A DNA stretch of 52,340 nt from Paraperlucidibaca sp. (GTDB taxonomy: Bacteria; Pseudomonadota; Gammaproteobacteria; Pseudomonadales; Moraxellaceae), in assembly GCA_018066805.1 (NCBI GenBank), contig JAGPVX010000033.1, positions 1 to 52,340 of the forward strand. The letters run 5' to 3'. The notes beneath the pieces are model-generated. The model saw only the letters and a list, made by a program, of their open reading frames with translations, did not search any database and had not been told where the DNA came from. Of the stretch, positions 44,233 through 51,729 are shown one piece after another. Made by a program: the position numbers and the translations under genes. How positions within the stretch are numbered: the stretch's first letter is position 1; every line of letters starts with the position of its first letter.

Positions 44233-44249
44233 TCGCGCCCTCGCTGTCG

Positions 44250-44265
44250 GCCGCCGTTTGGCGGC
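44250..44265 (+). repeat. Hairpin in the rpmB leader
   Basis: GCCGCC (44250-44255) and GGCGGC (44260-44265) pair around GTTT in the 53-base leader, 26 bases before the rpmB start. It may take part in ribosomal-protein autoregulation. Confidence 0.55.
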
Positions 44266-44291
44266 GAGCTGAATGAATTGCGGAGACCGAA

Positions 44292-44528
44292 ATGTCTAAA
44301 GTTTGCCAAGTTACAGGCAAGCGTCCGATTGTTGGCAACAACGTATCGCACGCGAACAACAAAACGAAGCGTCGCTTCGAACCAAATTTGCACTACAAAC
44401 GTTTTTGGCTAGATAGCGAAAAACGCTTCGTGCGTCTGCGCGTGTCCACTAAAGGCATGCGTACCATCGACAAACTGGGTGTTGACGTGATCGTTGCTGA
44501 TCTGCGCGCTCAGGGCGTTACTGTTTAA
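44292..44528 (+). CDS. rpmB: Ribosomal protein bL28
   Basis: A 78-residue bL28, standard in length and sequence ([11 protein letters not shown] at the start, [32 protein letters not shown]). It belongs to the large ribosomal subunit. GGAG stands 6 bases before the ATG. rpmG follows 23 bases later in the usual rpmBG operon. Confidence 0.98.
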   Translation: MSKVCQVTGKRPIVGNNVSHANNKTKRRFEPNLHYKRFWLDSEKRFVRLRVSTKGMRTIDKLGVDVIVADLRAQGVTV

Positions 44529-44551
44529 GCCGCTGGTAAAGGAGTCACATC

Positions 44552-44707
44552 ATGCGCGATAAGATTCGTCTTGTGTCCACTGCTGGCACTGGCTATTTCT
44601 ACACAACCACAAAGAACAAACGCACTATGCCGGAAAAAATGGAGATCAAAAAATTTGATCCCAAAATCCGTCAACACGTGATGTTCAAAGAAGCTAAAAT
44701 CAAGTAA
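44552..44707 (+). CDS. rpmG: Ribosomal protein bL33
   Basis: A 51-residue bL33 of the zinc-free type: it starts [20 protein letters not shown], continues with [17 protein letters not shown] and ends FKEAKIK, and has no CxxC pairs. GGAG lies 8 bases upstream of the ATG. It is the second gene of rpmBG and is followed by a terminator 35 bases later. Confidence 0.97.
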   Translation: MRDKIRLVSTAGTGYFYTTTKNKRTMPEKMEIKKFDPKIRQHVMFKEAKIK

Positions 44708-44742
44708 TTGCCGTTTTTTAGCAATTAGTTGCAGCTTCTCGC

Positions 44743-44772
44743 AAAAAAGCCCGACATTGTTCGGGCTTTTTT
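44743..44772. terminator. Terminator after rpmG
   Basis: GCCCGA (44749-44754) pairs with TCGGGC (44761-44766) around 6 bases, with six A before and six T after. It also serves the minus-strand acylase gene ending at 44811. Confidence 0.92.
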
Positions 44773-44810
44773 GTGCTTACTGATTATCTGCCTAAGATGG
44801 CAGCATTAAT

Positions 44811-47669
44811 CTACTCAAAACCAATTCGCTGCACCCAACTGCCGCGATCTTGGTAGGGCATGGTCACACACGATGTGCCTGGCACCGTCGATGCGCCTGG
44901 GCCAATCACACCAGACAGTGAACAAAGCTGGCTGCGTGGGTGCACCCGACGGCATTGCGCCAATAACCCCGGCGTGAGCTCGCCGCCATTGGCACACGTC
45001 TGACTCAAGCGACTGGCCGTCAAGTTTAAGCTTTCAACCATCAATTGCTCCAAGCTACGCCCTGCCGCCCACGGCCATCGCGTGGCAATGCTCGAGCGAC
45101 CAGGCGCCAAAATACGCAGCGCCACGTTATCCATCACACTTTGATCAAAAACATGGCTGCCTACACCAGCAAAGCGATCATAGGCGCTCCCCTCGCCCAG
45201 AGGAGCCTCACGCAGGCGCGCAAATAGGCTATCGCGCAGAGACCTGATCCACTCATCAAATACTGTCGCACCAGGAGTGTCACGCGCCATCGGATCCTTA
45301 ATATCTAAACCCTTAGCGTAATGGCGACGATCCCAGCTCAACATGGCTTCAAGTAATAAACGACTTGGCGCGCTGAGCTGACTCGCCTGGGCATCATAAA
45401 AGCGCTGCAGGATAGGCACAAACTCACGTGCCCTCGGATCAGTCGTACCAACCGCTTCATCAAGCGCAATCAAATCACTAAAAGCCCAATCATGCCGACT
45501 GGCCAGCAGGTCGGCGATAATTGTCACCCGCTGCCCAGCACCACCTGGACGACTCGTACTGCCCAAGCCTTCGCCATCAAGCCAGCCCAATGCCGGCTTA
45601 TTATTCCAGTTCGCCAGATAGCCTTGAGCCGGATCACGTATTTGAGGAGTTGCGCTAAATGATAAGGTGCCATCGAAGTCAAACTCACCGGTACCTTTGA
45701 TGGGCAGGCGCATATCAGTGCTGGGATGGCGCTTGGCATGAAGCCCAGGATGATAAAACGCAATATGGCCATCCCGAGTGGCTACGACAGTGTTCTCATT
45801 CCAAGTGACGAGCGCCATGGCAGCATCAAACTCTGCAAATGTTTTCGCTCGACTCCACGCTTGAATCCCCTCAATAGTCTCAATCTCGCGCAACCACATG
45901 GCATAACTCACACTACGCCCGAGGCCTGCATCATCGTCTCGTGCCACCAATGGCCCGTGCAGCGTTCGACACAGCTGCGCAGATGTACTCAGTAGCGCCG
46001 GCAATAACGGCACACCCTGCGTCGCTGCTCGATACTTAATCGACTCTTGCCGACAACTCATATTTTTCCATAAACCATCGTGGAAATACTGATTTGCGAG
46101 ACACTCGCCTTGTCCACGCTGTGCCGTGGAGCAGAGCGTCTCAATGAAGCTGTCTATTGTTTTTGAATACCCCGTTGTTAAGCCCCACGCCGCATGATTG
46201 CTATAGCCAATGCCCACAGCTGGCAAAATTGGTACCGAAGCACCACGCGCAGATACTCCTGGTATATTTATCTCAAACTCTACTAACAAGAGTGGATAGG
46301 CATAGCCCAGCTGAGGCCCAGCAACCAATAAAGTACCACCACTCTTTGTTCTACTTGAGCCTATGGCATAGGCATGCGAACCGCCATGCAGATAGGCACG
46401 CAGCTCATTCATGGCCACCTGCACTCGCTGAGTCAACTCGCGGCTTGCATATTTTTGCTCAGCAGTAGGTGACACTAATGCTGACTTTGCTAGCACCCAT
46501 GTAGATGGTCGCTCAGCCCATGCCAGCATTTTTTGCCCAGCCTTCGGCACCAGCACTTCACGCGGCACCGCGCTCGCAAGAGCGGATGAGGCCGATGTTG
46601 CCATAGCGATGACCGGCAACCCACATGGCACTGGCGCCGGAGCTGCGCCCGTGCCCAAACCATTAGCTAAAGTAACCGGCAAAGTCATCGCCCATGTCGC
46701 CTGTTGCTCAAAAACAGCCTCTCTAGCGGACTTCGGCGTGGTGTGATTACTAAAACGTGGCCCGCTAGACGGTACGCTTACCGCTGCCTGCTGATCATCC
46801 AACCAAGTAAAATCGAGGAATGCATCTTTGCCCGCCCGTTCAGAGCCTAGGCTTGTCGATAACGACTTTAGCAGCTCCACGTTGGCCATCTCATTACCGC
46901 CCTCTGCAGCCACAAAGCGCGTGATATAAACCCCCGACGCCAACACATCACTTACTGTAATCGGCTCAGGCAAACTAGTGAGCAGGCCATACTCAGCTGG
47001 TAATAAAGTGGGATTGTTGCGCACCGCCGCAATGCGCGCATTAACACCATCGACATAGCCCAAAACCGAGGCTTTAGCTTCGCTTGTAGCGGCATCAAAC
47101 ATGGTTTGATATTCAGCCTCGGTATAGGTCAGTAGGCGCTGCTGTATATCTGCTGGAACTGCACTGCAGCCAGTCAACTCAGCAAGCGTGCCTTTGGCTG
47201 TACGACGCACCGCATCGAGTAAAAACAAACGATCTTCGGCAATGGCATAGCCCACGCCATACCAACCATCCTGCGTGTTATCGGCATAGACAATGGGCAC
47301 GCCAAAGTCATCACGATAAATACTTATGCCTGATTTTGGCGAGGAAGGGCTGCCAGGTCGTGTCCCTAGCACCGCCGGCTTTGCACGAAACGACCAGTAC
47401 AACTCGCGCTGATCGTCGATATGCGAGCCATAACTGGCAGGACTACCACTCAGCAAGCCTTGCGCCTGTCCAAGCAAGCTGACGTTGCCACTTTGGCCAG
47501 GAGGCAAGACTGTCTCAGCACGTAATACACGCGCGCCACCAGCATTGCCATTATTAGCGCTTGAACTAGTGCTGCTGCTATCGCTATCGCCGCAAGCTAT
47601 CAAGCTGCAAGCAGCGACTACCGTTAAAGCTTGGCGCATCTTTAACGAAAACGAGTGTCCGATTTTCAT
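44811..47669 (-). CDS. Penicillin-acylase-family lipoprotein
   Basis: A 952-residue Ntn-hydrolase precursor. The signal peptide ends in lipobox LIAC (Cys26), followed by a Ser/Asn-rich linker. The alpha part has ISIYRDDFGVPIVYA and GYAIAEDRLFLLDAVRR; the beta part starts at Ser431 in LHGGSHAYAIGSSRTKSG, the self-cleavage and catalytic serine. VTWNENTVVATRDG is the usual beta-chain Asn motif. Homologues split amides, such as penicillin G, acyl-homoserine lactones or other N-acyl compounds. It is anchored and faces the periplasm or outer surface. The ATG at 47669 has AGGGG 7 bases upstream; an ATG at 47729 would add 20 residues. Confidence 0.87.
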   Translation of the reverse strand: MKIGHSFSLKMRQALTVVAACSLIACGDSDSSSTSSSANNGNAGGARVLRAETVLPPGQSGNVSLLGQAQGLLSGSPASYGSHIDDQRELYWSFRAKPAVLGTRPGSPSSPKSGISIYRDDFGVPIVYADNTQDGWYGVGYAIAEDRLFLLDAVRRTAKGTLAELTGCSAVPADIQQRLLTYTEAEYQTMFDAATSEAKASVLGYVDGVNARIAAVRNNPTLLPAEYGLLTSLPEPITVSDVLASGVYITRFVAAEGGNEMANVELLKSLSTSLGSERAGKDAFLDFTWLDDQQAAVSVPSSGPRFSNHTTPKSAREAVFEQQATWAMTLPVTLANGLGTGAAPAPVPCGLPVIAMATSASSALASAVPREVLVPKAGQKMLAWAERPSTWVLAKSALVSPTAEQKYASRELTQRVQVAMNELRAYLHGGSHAYAIGSSRTKSGGTLLVAGPQLGYAYPLLLVEFEINIPGVSARGASVPILPAVGIGYSNHAAWGLTTGYSKTIDSFIETLCSTAQRGQGECLANQYFHDGLWKNMSCRQESIKYRAATQGVPLLPALLSTSAQLCRTLHGPLVARDDDAGLGRSVSYAMWLREIETIEGIQAWSRAKTFAEFDAAMALVTWNENTVVATRDGHIAFYHPGLHAKRHPSTDMRLPIKGTGEFDFDGTLSFSATPQIRDPAQGYLANWNNKPALGWLDGEGLGSTSRPGGAGQRVTIIADLLASRHDWAFSDLIALDEAVGTTDPRAREFVPILQRFYDAQASQLSAPSRLLLEAMLSWDRRHYAKGLDIKDPMARDTPGATVFDEWIRSLRDSLFARLREAPLGEGSAYDRFAGVGSHVFDQSVMDNVALRILAPGRSSIATRWPWAAGRSLEQLMVESLNLTASRLSQTCANGGELTPGLLAQCRRVHPRSQLCSLSGVIGPGASTVPGTSCVTMPYQDRGSWVQRIGFE

Positions 47670-47831
47670 GCAGCGCCCCTTAGGAGTCTTCTTGTTATTA
47701 CTGCACTGTAATACCTGATTCACAGCCATCCAAGCACAGTTGCTAGAATATTCACGGACACATCATCTTGTTTAGTCTATGAATCGACTTTGTTCCCCTA
47801 TACTCAAGTGGTGTTTTTATCATTGAGCCCT

Positions 47832-48608
47832 ATGAACAGCACCTCAACTCTCGCTTGGCGCTGGCGCCACCATGCCCTACAAGCTATCGACCGCATTGAT
47901 GCTATTCGCCTTGATGACTTGCTCGGCATCGACCGCCAAAAGGCTGCCCTACGCGAAAACACCGCTCAGTTTGTTGCTGGTCTTCCCGCCAACCATGCCC
48001 TAATGACCGGTGCTCGTGGCACAGGCAAATCCAGCCTCGTGAAAGCATTACTCAATGAGTTTGCCGACGAGGGCCTGCGCTTAATTGAAGTGCCGCCACA
48101 CGACCTCATCGACTTACCAGAAATCGTTGCACCATTACGCGGCAAGCCCGAGCGCTTTATTTTATATGTTGATGATTTCTCTGTAGCTAACGCCGATCCA
48201 GCGCTTATTGCACTGAAAACCGCACTCGATGGCGGCATTGAAGCACCCGCCGATAATGTGCTCATCTATGCAACCAGTAATCGCCGCTTTCTCATGCCCA
48301 CTGTGCATGCCGATAACAAAGAGTTTCAATGGATAGACGACGAAGTGCATCCCGGCGAATCCACCGAAGAGAAAATTTCGCTGTCGGAGCGTTTCGGCCT
48401 CTGGCTATCATTCTTAGCCTTCTCGCAGGCCGATTACGAGCGCTTGGTGCAGCATCATTTACAGCAGCTCGGGTACACCGAATGGAGTAAAAATATCCGT
48501 GGCGAGGCCCTACGTTGGGCTCAAACTCGAGCCTCACGCAGTGGCCGCGTGGCACAGCAATTTGCCCGTCATTGGGTAGGATCACAGCAACTCAACGTCC
48601 AAAAATAA
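47832..48608 (+). CDS. DUF815 AAA+ ATPase
   Basis: A 258-residue ATPase of PF05673 (DUF815). The Walker A motif is GARGTGKSS and Walker B FILYVDDFS, with NVLIYATSNRRFL (sensor 1) after it. The family is wide in bacteria but its job is not known. The ATG at 47832 gives a normal N-terminus; the in-frame ATG at 47790 would add 14 residues. The sigma-factor gene starts 20 bases downstream, so the ATPase may be co-transcribed with the bufferin regulatory pair, or the sigma promoter may lie within it. Confidence 0.85.
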   Translation: MNSTSTLAWRWRHHALQAIDRIDAIRLDDLLGIDRQKAALRENTAQFVAGLPANHALMTGARGTGKSSLVKALLNEFADEGLRLIEVPPHDLIDLPEIVAPLRGKPERFILYVDDFSVANADPALIALKTALDGGIEAPADNVLIYATSNRRFLMPTVHADNKEFQWIDDEVHPGESTEEKISLSERFGLWLSFLAFSQADYERLVQHHLQQLGYTEWSKNIRGEALRWAQTRASRSGRVAQQFARHWVGSQQLNVQK

Positions 48609-48628
48609 TAGCTAGAGGGAGACTACGG

Positions 48629-49273
48629 ATGGCCACAGCCACCGAATCGAAAATCAATGCCGACAGTAGCGAACGTGACTTACTTGCTGCCTTGCGCGGG
48701 GGTCAACAATCGGCCTGGGGTGAGGCCATGCGTCGCTTTGGCGGTGCAATGGTTGCAGCCGCACGCAGCATTGCGCCGCGTCATGCCGAAGATGCTGTGC
48801 AAGAGAGCTGGATTTCGGCCTATTCCGCCATCGCCAACTTTGAAGGCCGTTCAGGCCTGAAAACATGGCTCGTACGCATTGCCATGAACAAGTCTTACAA
48901 CATCATTCGCAGCCAAAAACGTGAAGTGTCGTTAGAGGGCCTCGAGGGTGAGCACGACCCACTGGCTAATGCTTTTGTGCCTGGCGGACCTTTCGGTACG
49001 CAATGGGGCGTGCAATTTCAGCGCTGGACCGATGACACCCCACAAGCATTGCTTGAAGCGCATGTGCTGCAGGACTGCCTAGAACACCACATGGCCGACT
49101 TGCCCGATGGTCAACGCATGGCACTAACACTGAAGGATATTGAAGGGCTTTCCCCGAAAGAAATTTGTAACACCTTGGCCATTTCGCAGTCTAACTTTCG
49201 TGTCTTGCTGCACAGGGCGCGAATCCGCGTATTTACTATGGTGTCGCATTACGAGGAGACAGGCGAATGCTAA
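48629..49273 (+). CDS. ECF-type RNA polymerase sigma factor
   Basis: A 214-residue sigma factor with regions 2 and 4 only. Region 2: APRHAEDAVQESWISAYSAIANFEGRS then LKTWLVRIAMNKSYNIIRSQKR. Region 4: LPDGQRMALTLKDIEGLSPKEICNTL then ISQSNFRVLLHRAR. The ATG at 48629 has GGGAG 8 bases upstream. Its stop overlaps the start of the anti-sigma gene by seven bases, a usual sign of a sigma/anti-sigma pair. Downstream are a predicted ECF promoter and the bufferin genes, its likely targets. Confidence 0.92.
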   Translation: MATATESKINADSSERDLLAALRGGQQSAWGEAMRRFGGAMVAAARSIAPRHAEDAVQESWISAYSAIANFEGRSGLKTWLVRIAMNKSYNIIRSQKREVSLEGLEGEHDPLANAFVPGGPFGTQWGVQFQRWTDDTPQALLEAHVLQDCLEHHMADLPDGQRMALTLKDIEGLSPKEICNTLAISQSNFRVLLHRARIRVFTMVSHYEETGEC

Positions 49274-49509
49274 ATTGTCGTGATGTCGGCACTAATGCCA
49301 CCGAGTTTTTATCCGGTGCATTGCCAATCAAAACCAACTTGCTGGTGACATGGCATGTGGTGCGCTGCGCTAACTGCAGACGCGCTGTCATCCAAATCAT
49401 CACCATGCTGATAGCCCTGCGCAAGCGTGAAGCTAAGCCTGTTAGCGAAGAGCAAGTGCAGGCTTGGCTGCAAGCACTCGAAGAGCATAACCACACGCAC
49501 CCTCACTGA
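49267..49509 (+). CDS. Zinc-finger-type anti-sigma factor, very small
   Basis: An 80-residue protein with the HxxxCxxC motif (His30, Cys34, Cys37 in WHVVRCANC) and a Cys at 4, typical of ZAS anti-sigma domains. The hydrophobic stretch VIQIITMLIALRK is short and may or may not cross the membrane. The last residues are His-rich, HNHTHPH (74-80). It overlaps the sigma gene by seven bases. It should hold the sigma factor until metal or redox stress changes the cluster; binding copper or zinc at the tail is an inference. Confidence 0.85.
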   Translation: MLNCRDVGTNATEFLSGALPIKTNLLVTWHVVRCANCRRAVIQIITMLIALRKREAKPVSEEQVQAWLQALEEHNHTHPH

Positions 49510-49592
49510 TAACCGTTGTGTTAGCTGAGCCCATGGCCTCGCTGCTGGCTCAGCGTTATTCGCAAACAAAATGAAAAATGTTTCTTTTTGTA

Positions 49593-49622
49593 TGTAACGT
49601 TGTTGCTAGCGTCGTTGTCTAA
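49593..49622 (+). promoter_or_regulatory. Predicted ECF-sigma promoter for the bufferin operon
   Basis: TGTAAC (49593-49598, TGTAACG with the next base) and TGTCTAA (49616-49622) are 17 bases apart, the AAC/CTAA layout of ECF promoters. It lies about 57 bases before the bufA ATG in a 169-base gap, after the anti-sigma gene. No second copy upstream of the sigma gene was found by eye. Confidence 0.5.
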
Positions 49623-49678
49623 GCTGTGACGATGGCGCAAACACGATGCCAAGCGTCCTAACTTTTGAGGTAATACCG

Positions 49679-49966
49679 ATGAAAAAGCTACAGACTCTGA
49701 CTCCAATCGCCGCCATGTTGGCTCTATCCATGACTGGCGTTGTACACGCTGGCGACACCGCCGCTGCTAAAGCTGGCGAAGCCAAGTGTGGCGCAGCTAA
49801 AACCGAAGCTACTCAAGCTAGCTGTGGCGCAAAGAAAGCTGAAGAAGCCAAATGCGGAGCCGCTAAAACAGAAGCCGCCTCGAAAGCTGCTGAAGCTAAA
49901 TGCGGCGCAGAAAAAGCGGCACACGAAGGCAAGTGCGGCGAAGCTAAATGCGGCGCTAAAAAGTAA
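49679..49966 (+). CDS. bufA2: Bufferin/HvfA-type precursor peptide
   Basis: A 95-residue peptide with a signal sequence (1 to about 24, ending VVHA) and a low-complexity Ala/Lys/Glu core containing six Cys, all followed by Gly: Cys37, 49, 59, 75, 86 and 91. Five sit in E-A/G-K-C-G, the motif modified in HvfA and BufA2 peptides; the second is QASCG. Two nearly identical 13-residue units, EAKCGAAKTEA plus flanks, lie at 32-44 and 54-66. In the characterised systems the MNIO enzyme converts these cysteines to copper-binding groups, and the peptide buffers periplasmic copper. GAGG is 8 bases before the ATG. Confidence 0.88.
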   Translation: MKKLQTLTPIAAMLALSMTGVVHAGDTAAAKAGEAKCGAAKTEATQASCGAKKAEEAKCGAAKTEAASKAAEAKCGAEKAAHEGKCGEAKCGAKK

Positions 49967-49981
49967 GTTATTGATAGTCGG

Positions 49982-50848
49982 ATGAACGTCTCTCACTCTG
50001 AGCCACGTTTTCCGGTGAATGGCACCGGTCTCGGTTTGCGACGCAGCTTTATGGCTGAGTTTCTCACCGAGTCGGAAGTCATCACGAACGTTACACGCCC
50101 CGATTTTTTTGAGATAGCACCGGAAAATTGGATTGGTCTTGGCGGCCGCTATGCCCGCGACTTACGCCAACTCACCGAACGCTATCCCTTTCTTTGCCAT
50201 GGCTTGTCGCTATCTATTGGCGGCCCTGCACCACTCGATATTGATTTACTCAAGCGCATCCGCGACTTTCTCGATACACACCAGATTCGCGCCTACTCCG
50301 AGCATTTGAGCTATACCGGCGATCAAGGCCATCTCTACGATTTGCTGCCCATCCCGATGACGCGTGAAGCCGTGGACTATGTAGCCGCTCGCGTGCGCCA
50401 AGCGCAGGACATTCTAGGTCGTCGCTTAATTCTGGAAAATGTCTCGACCTATGCCGCGCCCGGCTCAGAAATGGCCGAGCACGAATTTGTCAACGAAGTC
50501 TTAAAAGCCGCCGACTGCGGCTTGCTGTTGGATGTGAATAATATTTTCGTGAACAGCATCAACCATGGCTTCAATGCTCGCGAATACCTGCTCGCCTTAC
50601 CGGCTGAGCGCATCAGCTATGTGCATATCGCTGGGCATTATCGCGAGGCTGAAGATTTACGCATCGACACTCACGGCGACTCGGTTTGCGATGATGTTTG
50701 GGCTCTACTTGATCAGGCCTATGCGCATTTCGGCGTGCTGCCAACACTGCTTGAGCGCGACTTTAATATTCCGCCAATGGCCGAGTTATTGAGCGAAATG
50801 CAGTTGATTCGCCGCGCACAAACACAGGCCATTAGCCGTGCCGCTTAA
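49982..50848 (+). CDS. bufB: DUF692 (MNIO) enzyme
   Basis: A 288-residue multinuclear non-haem iron oxidase of the DUF692 family. Its TIM-barrel metal ligands are visible: His73 (FLCHGLSLS), Glu107-His108 (YSEHLSY), Glu152-Asn153 (LILENVS), Asp184 (LLLDVNN), His195 (SINHG), His215/His219 (YVHIAGHY), Asp229-His231 (DTHGD) and Glu259 (LLERD). It should modify the cysteines of the preceding peptide. It begins 15 bases after the peptide gene stop. The related MbnB makes the oxazolone/thioamide of methanobactin. Confidence 0.92.
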   Translation: MNVSHSEPRFPVNGTGLGLRRSFMAEFLTESEVITNVTRPDFFEIAPENWIGLGGRYARDLRQLTERYPFLCHGLSLSIGGPAPLDIDLLKRIRDFLDTHQIRAYSEHLSYTGDQGHLYDLLPIPMTREAVDYVAARVRQAQDILGRRLILENVSTYAAPGSEMAEHEFVNEVLKAADCGLLLDVNNIFVNSINHGFNAREYLLALPAERISYVHIAGHYREAEDLRIDTHGDSVCDDVWALLDQAYAHFGVLPTLLERDFNIPPMAELLSEMQLIRRAQTQAISRAA

Positions 50849-50876
50849 AGCATCTGTCTCAACTGAGGCTGAGGCC

Positions 50877-51710
50877 ATGAGTGCGCAGCAAACCAAACAT
50901 GCCAACGAACAGCAAACCAAGCCTCAATCTGCCGATCTACCCGAGTTTCAGCGCCTGCAATACGCCTTCACCGCGCATTTGCGCGACCCCGAAGCAGCCG
51001 CCGCACCAGTGGGCATTAAGTCCGAGCGCTTAGCGACTTATCGCGAGCTGCTGTTTAACAATGTCATTACTTTTGTCGATATCACTTTCCCTATCGCCAA
51101 AGCGCAGCTTGGCGAGGCCTTATGGTCGCGACTTACTAATCGCTTTTTCGCCGACTTTAACTGCACTTCGCCATTTTTTTACGATATTTCGCTACATTTC
51201 AGAGAGTTCACTGAAAGCTTAGATTGGCCAGACCTCCTCGCCTTGCCTTGGCTAGAGTCGCTCATGCATTACGAATGGATGGAGCTGGTTGCCGACATCG
51301 ATGATCGCCCAATGGCTTTAGGCGTCGATACCAACGCCTTGGATGAGGCGCTCTCGGCCGATCATGACCCGCAACTTCAGCTCGCCGGTCCAGCATGGGC
51401 GCTAGCCTACCAATGGCGCGTGCATGAATGGCGCGAAGACAGCGACCTAAGCGTCGTAAAGCAAGAGTCTGTCTGCTTAATGGCCTTGCGCGCTGATGAC
51501 GCCGCACTCTCGCTGCAAATACATGAGATCACGCCATTTGCCGCCTTTTTGCTCGAAGCGCTAACTCAGGCCGAAGCACCGCTGGCACTCTCTGAGCTCA
51601 TTGCACGCGTTTGCAGCGCTATGCCTCAAGCACATCCACAAGAAGTCGCGACCATGGTGCGCACGGTCTTACGCGATCTCATTGCACATGGGTTACGCTT
51701 GCGCCATTAA
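50877..51710 (+). CDS. bufC: DUF2063 partner protein
   Basis: A 277-residue partner of the MNIO enzyme (PF09836 at the N-terminus). The signature LQYAFTAHLRDP, then RLATYRELLFNN and FPIAKAQLG is clear. Related MbnC and HvfC bind the precursor and enzyme and are needed for activity. The ATG at 50877 is preferred (GAGG 8 bases upstream); the in-frame GTG at 50838 would add 13 residues. It ends 19 bases before mutM. A DoxX-type bufD gene, often found at the end of bufferin operons, is absent. Confidence 0.88.
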   Translation: MSAQQTKHANEQQTKPQSADLPEFQRLQYAFTAHLRDPEAAAAPVGIKSERLATYRELLFNNVITFVDITFPIAKAQLGEALWSRLTNRFFADFNCTSPFFYDISLHFREFTESLDWPDLLALPWLESLMHYEWMELVADIDDRPMALGVDTNALDEALSADHDPQLQLAGPAWALAYQWRVHEWREDSDLSVVKQESVCLMALRADDAALSLQIHEITPFAAFLLEALTQAEAPLALSELIARVCSAMPQAHPQEVATMVRTVLRDLIAHGLRLRH

Positions 51711-51729
51711 TCTGCCACGCCAACAAGCC

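Noticed and set aside
49679..49966. BufA1-type (DUF2282) or metallothionein
   Set aside because: E-A/G-K-C-G motifs plus adjacent DUF692 and DUF2063 genes fit BufA2/HvfA; metallothioneins lack a signal peptide and such neighbours.
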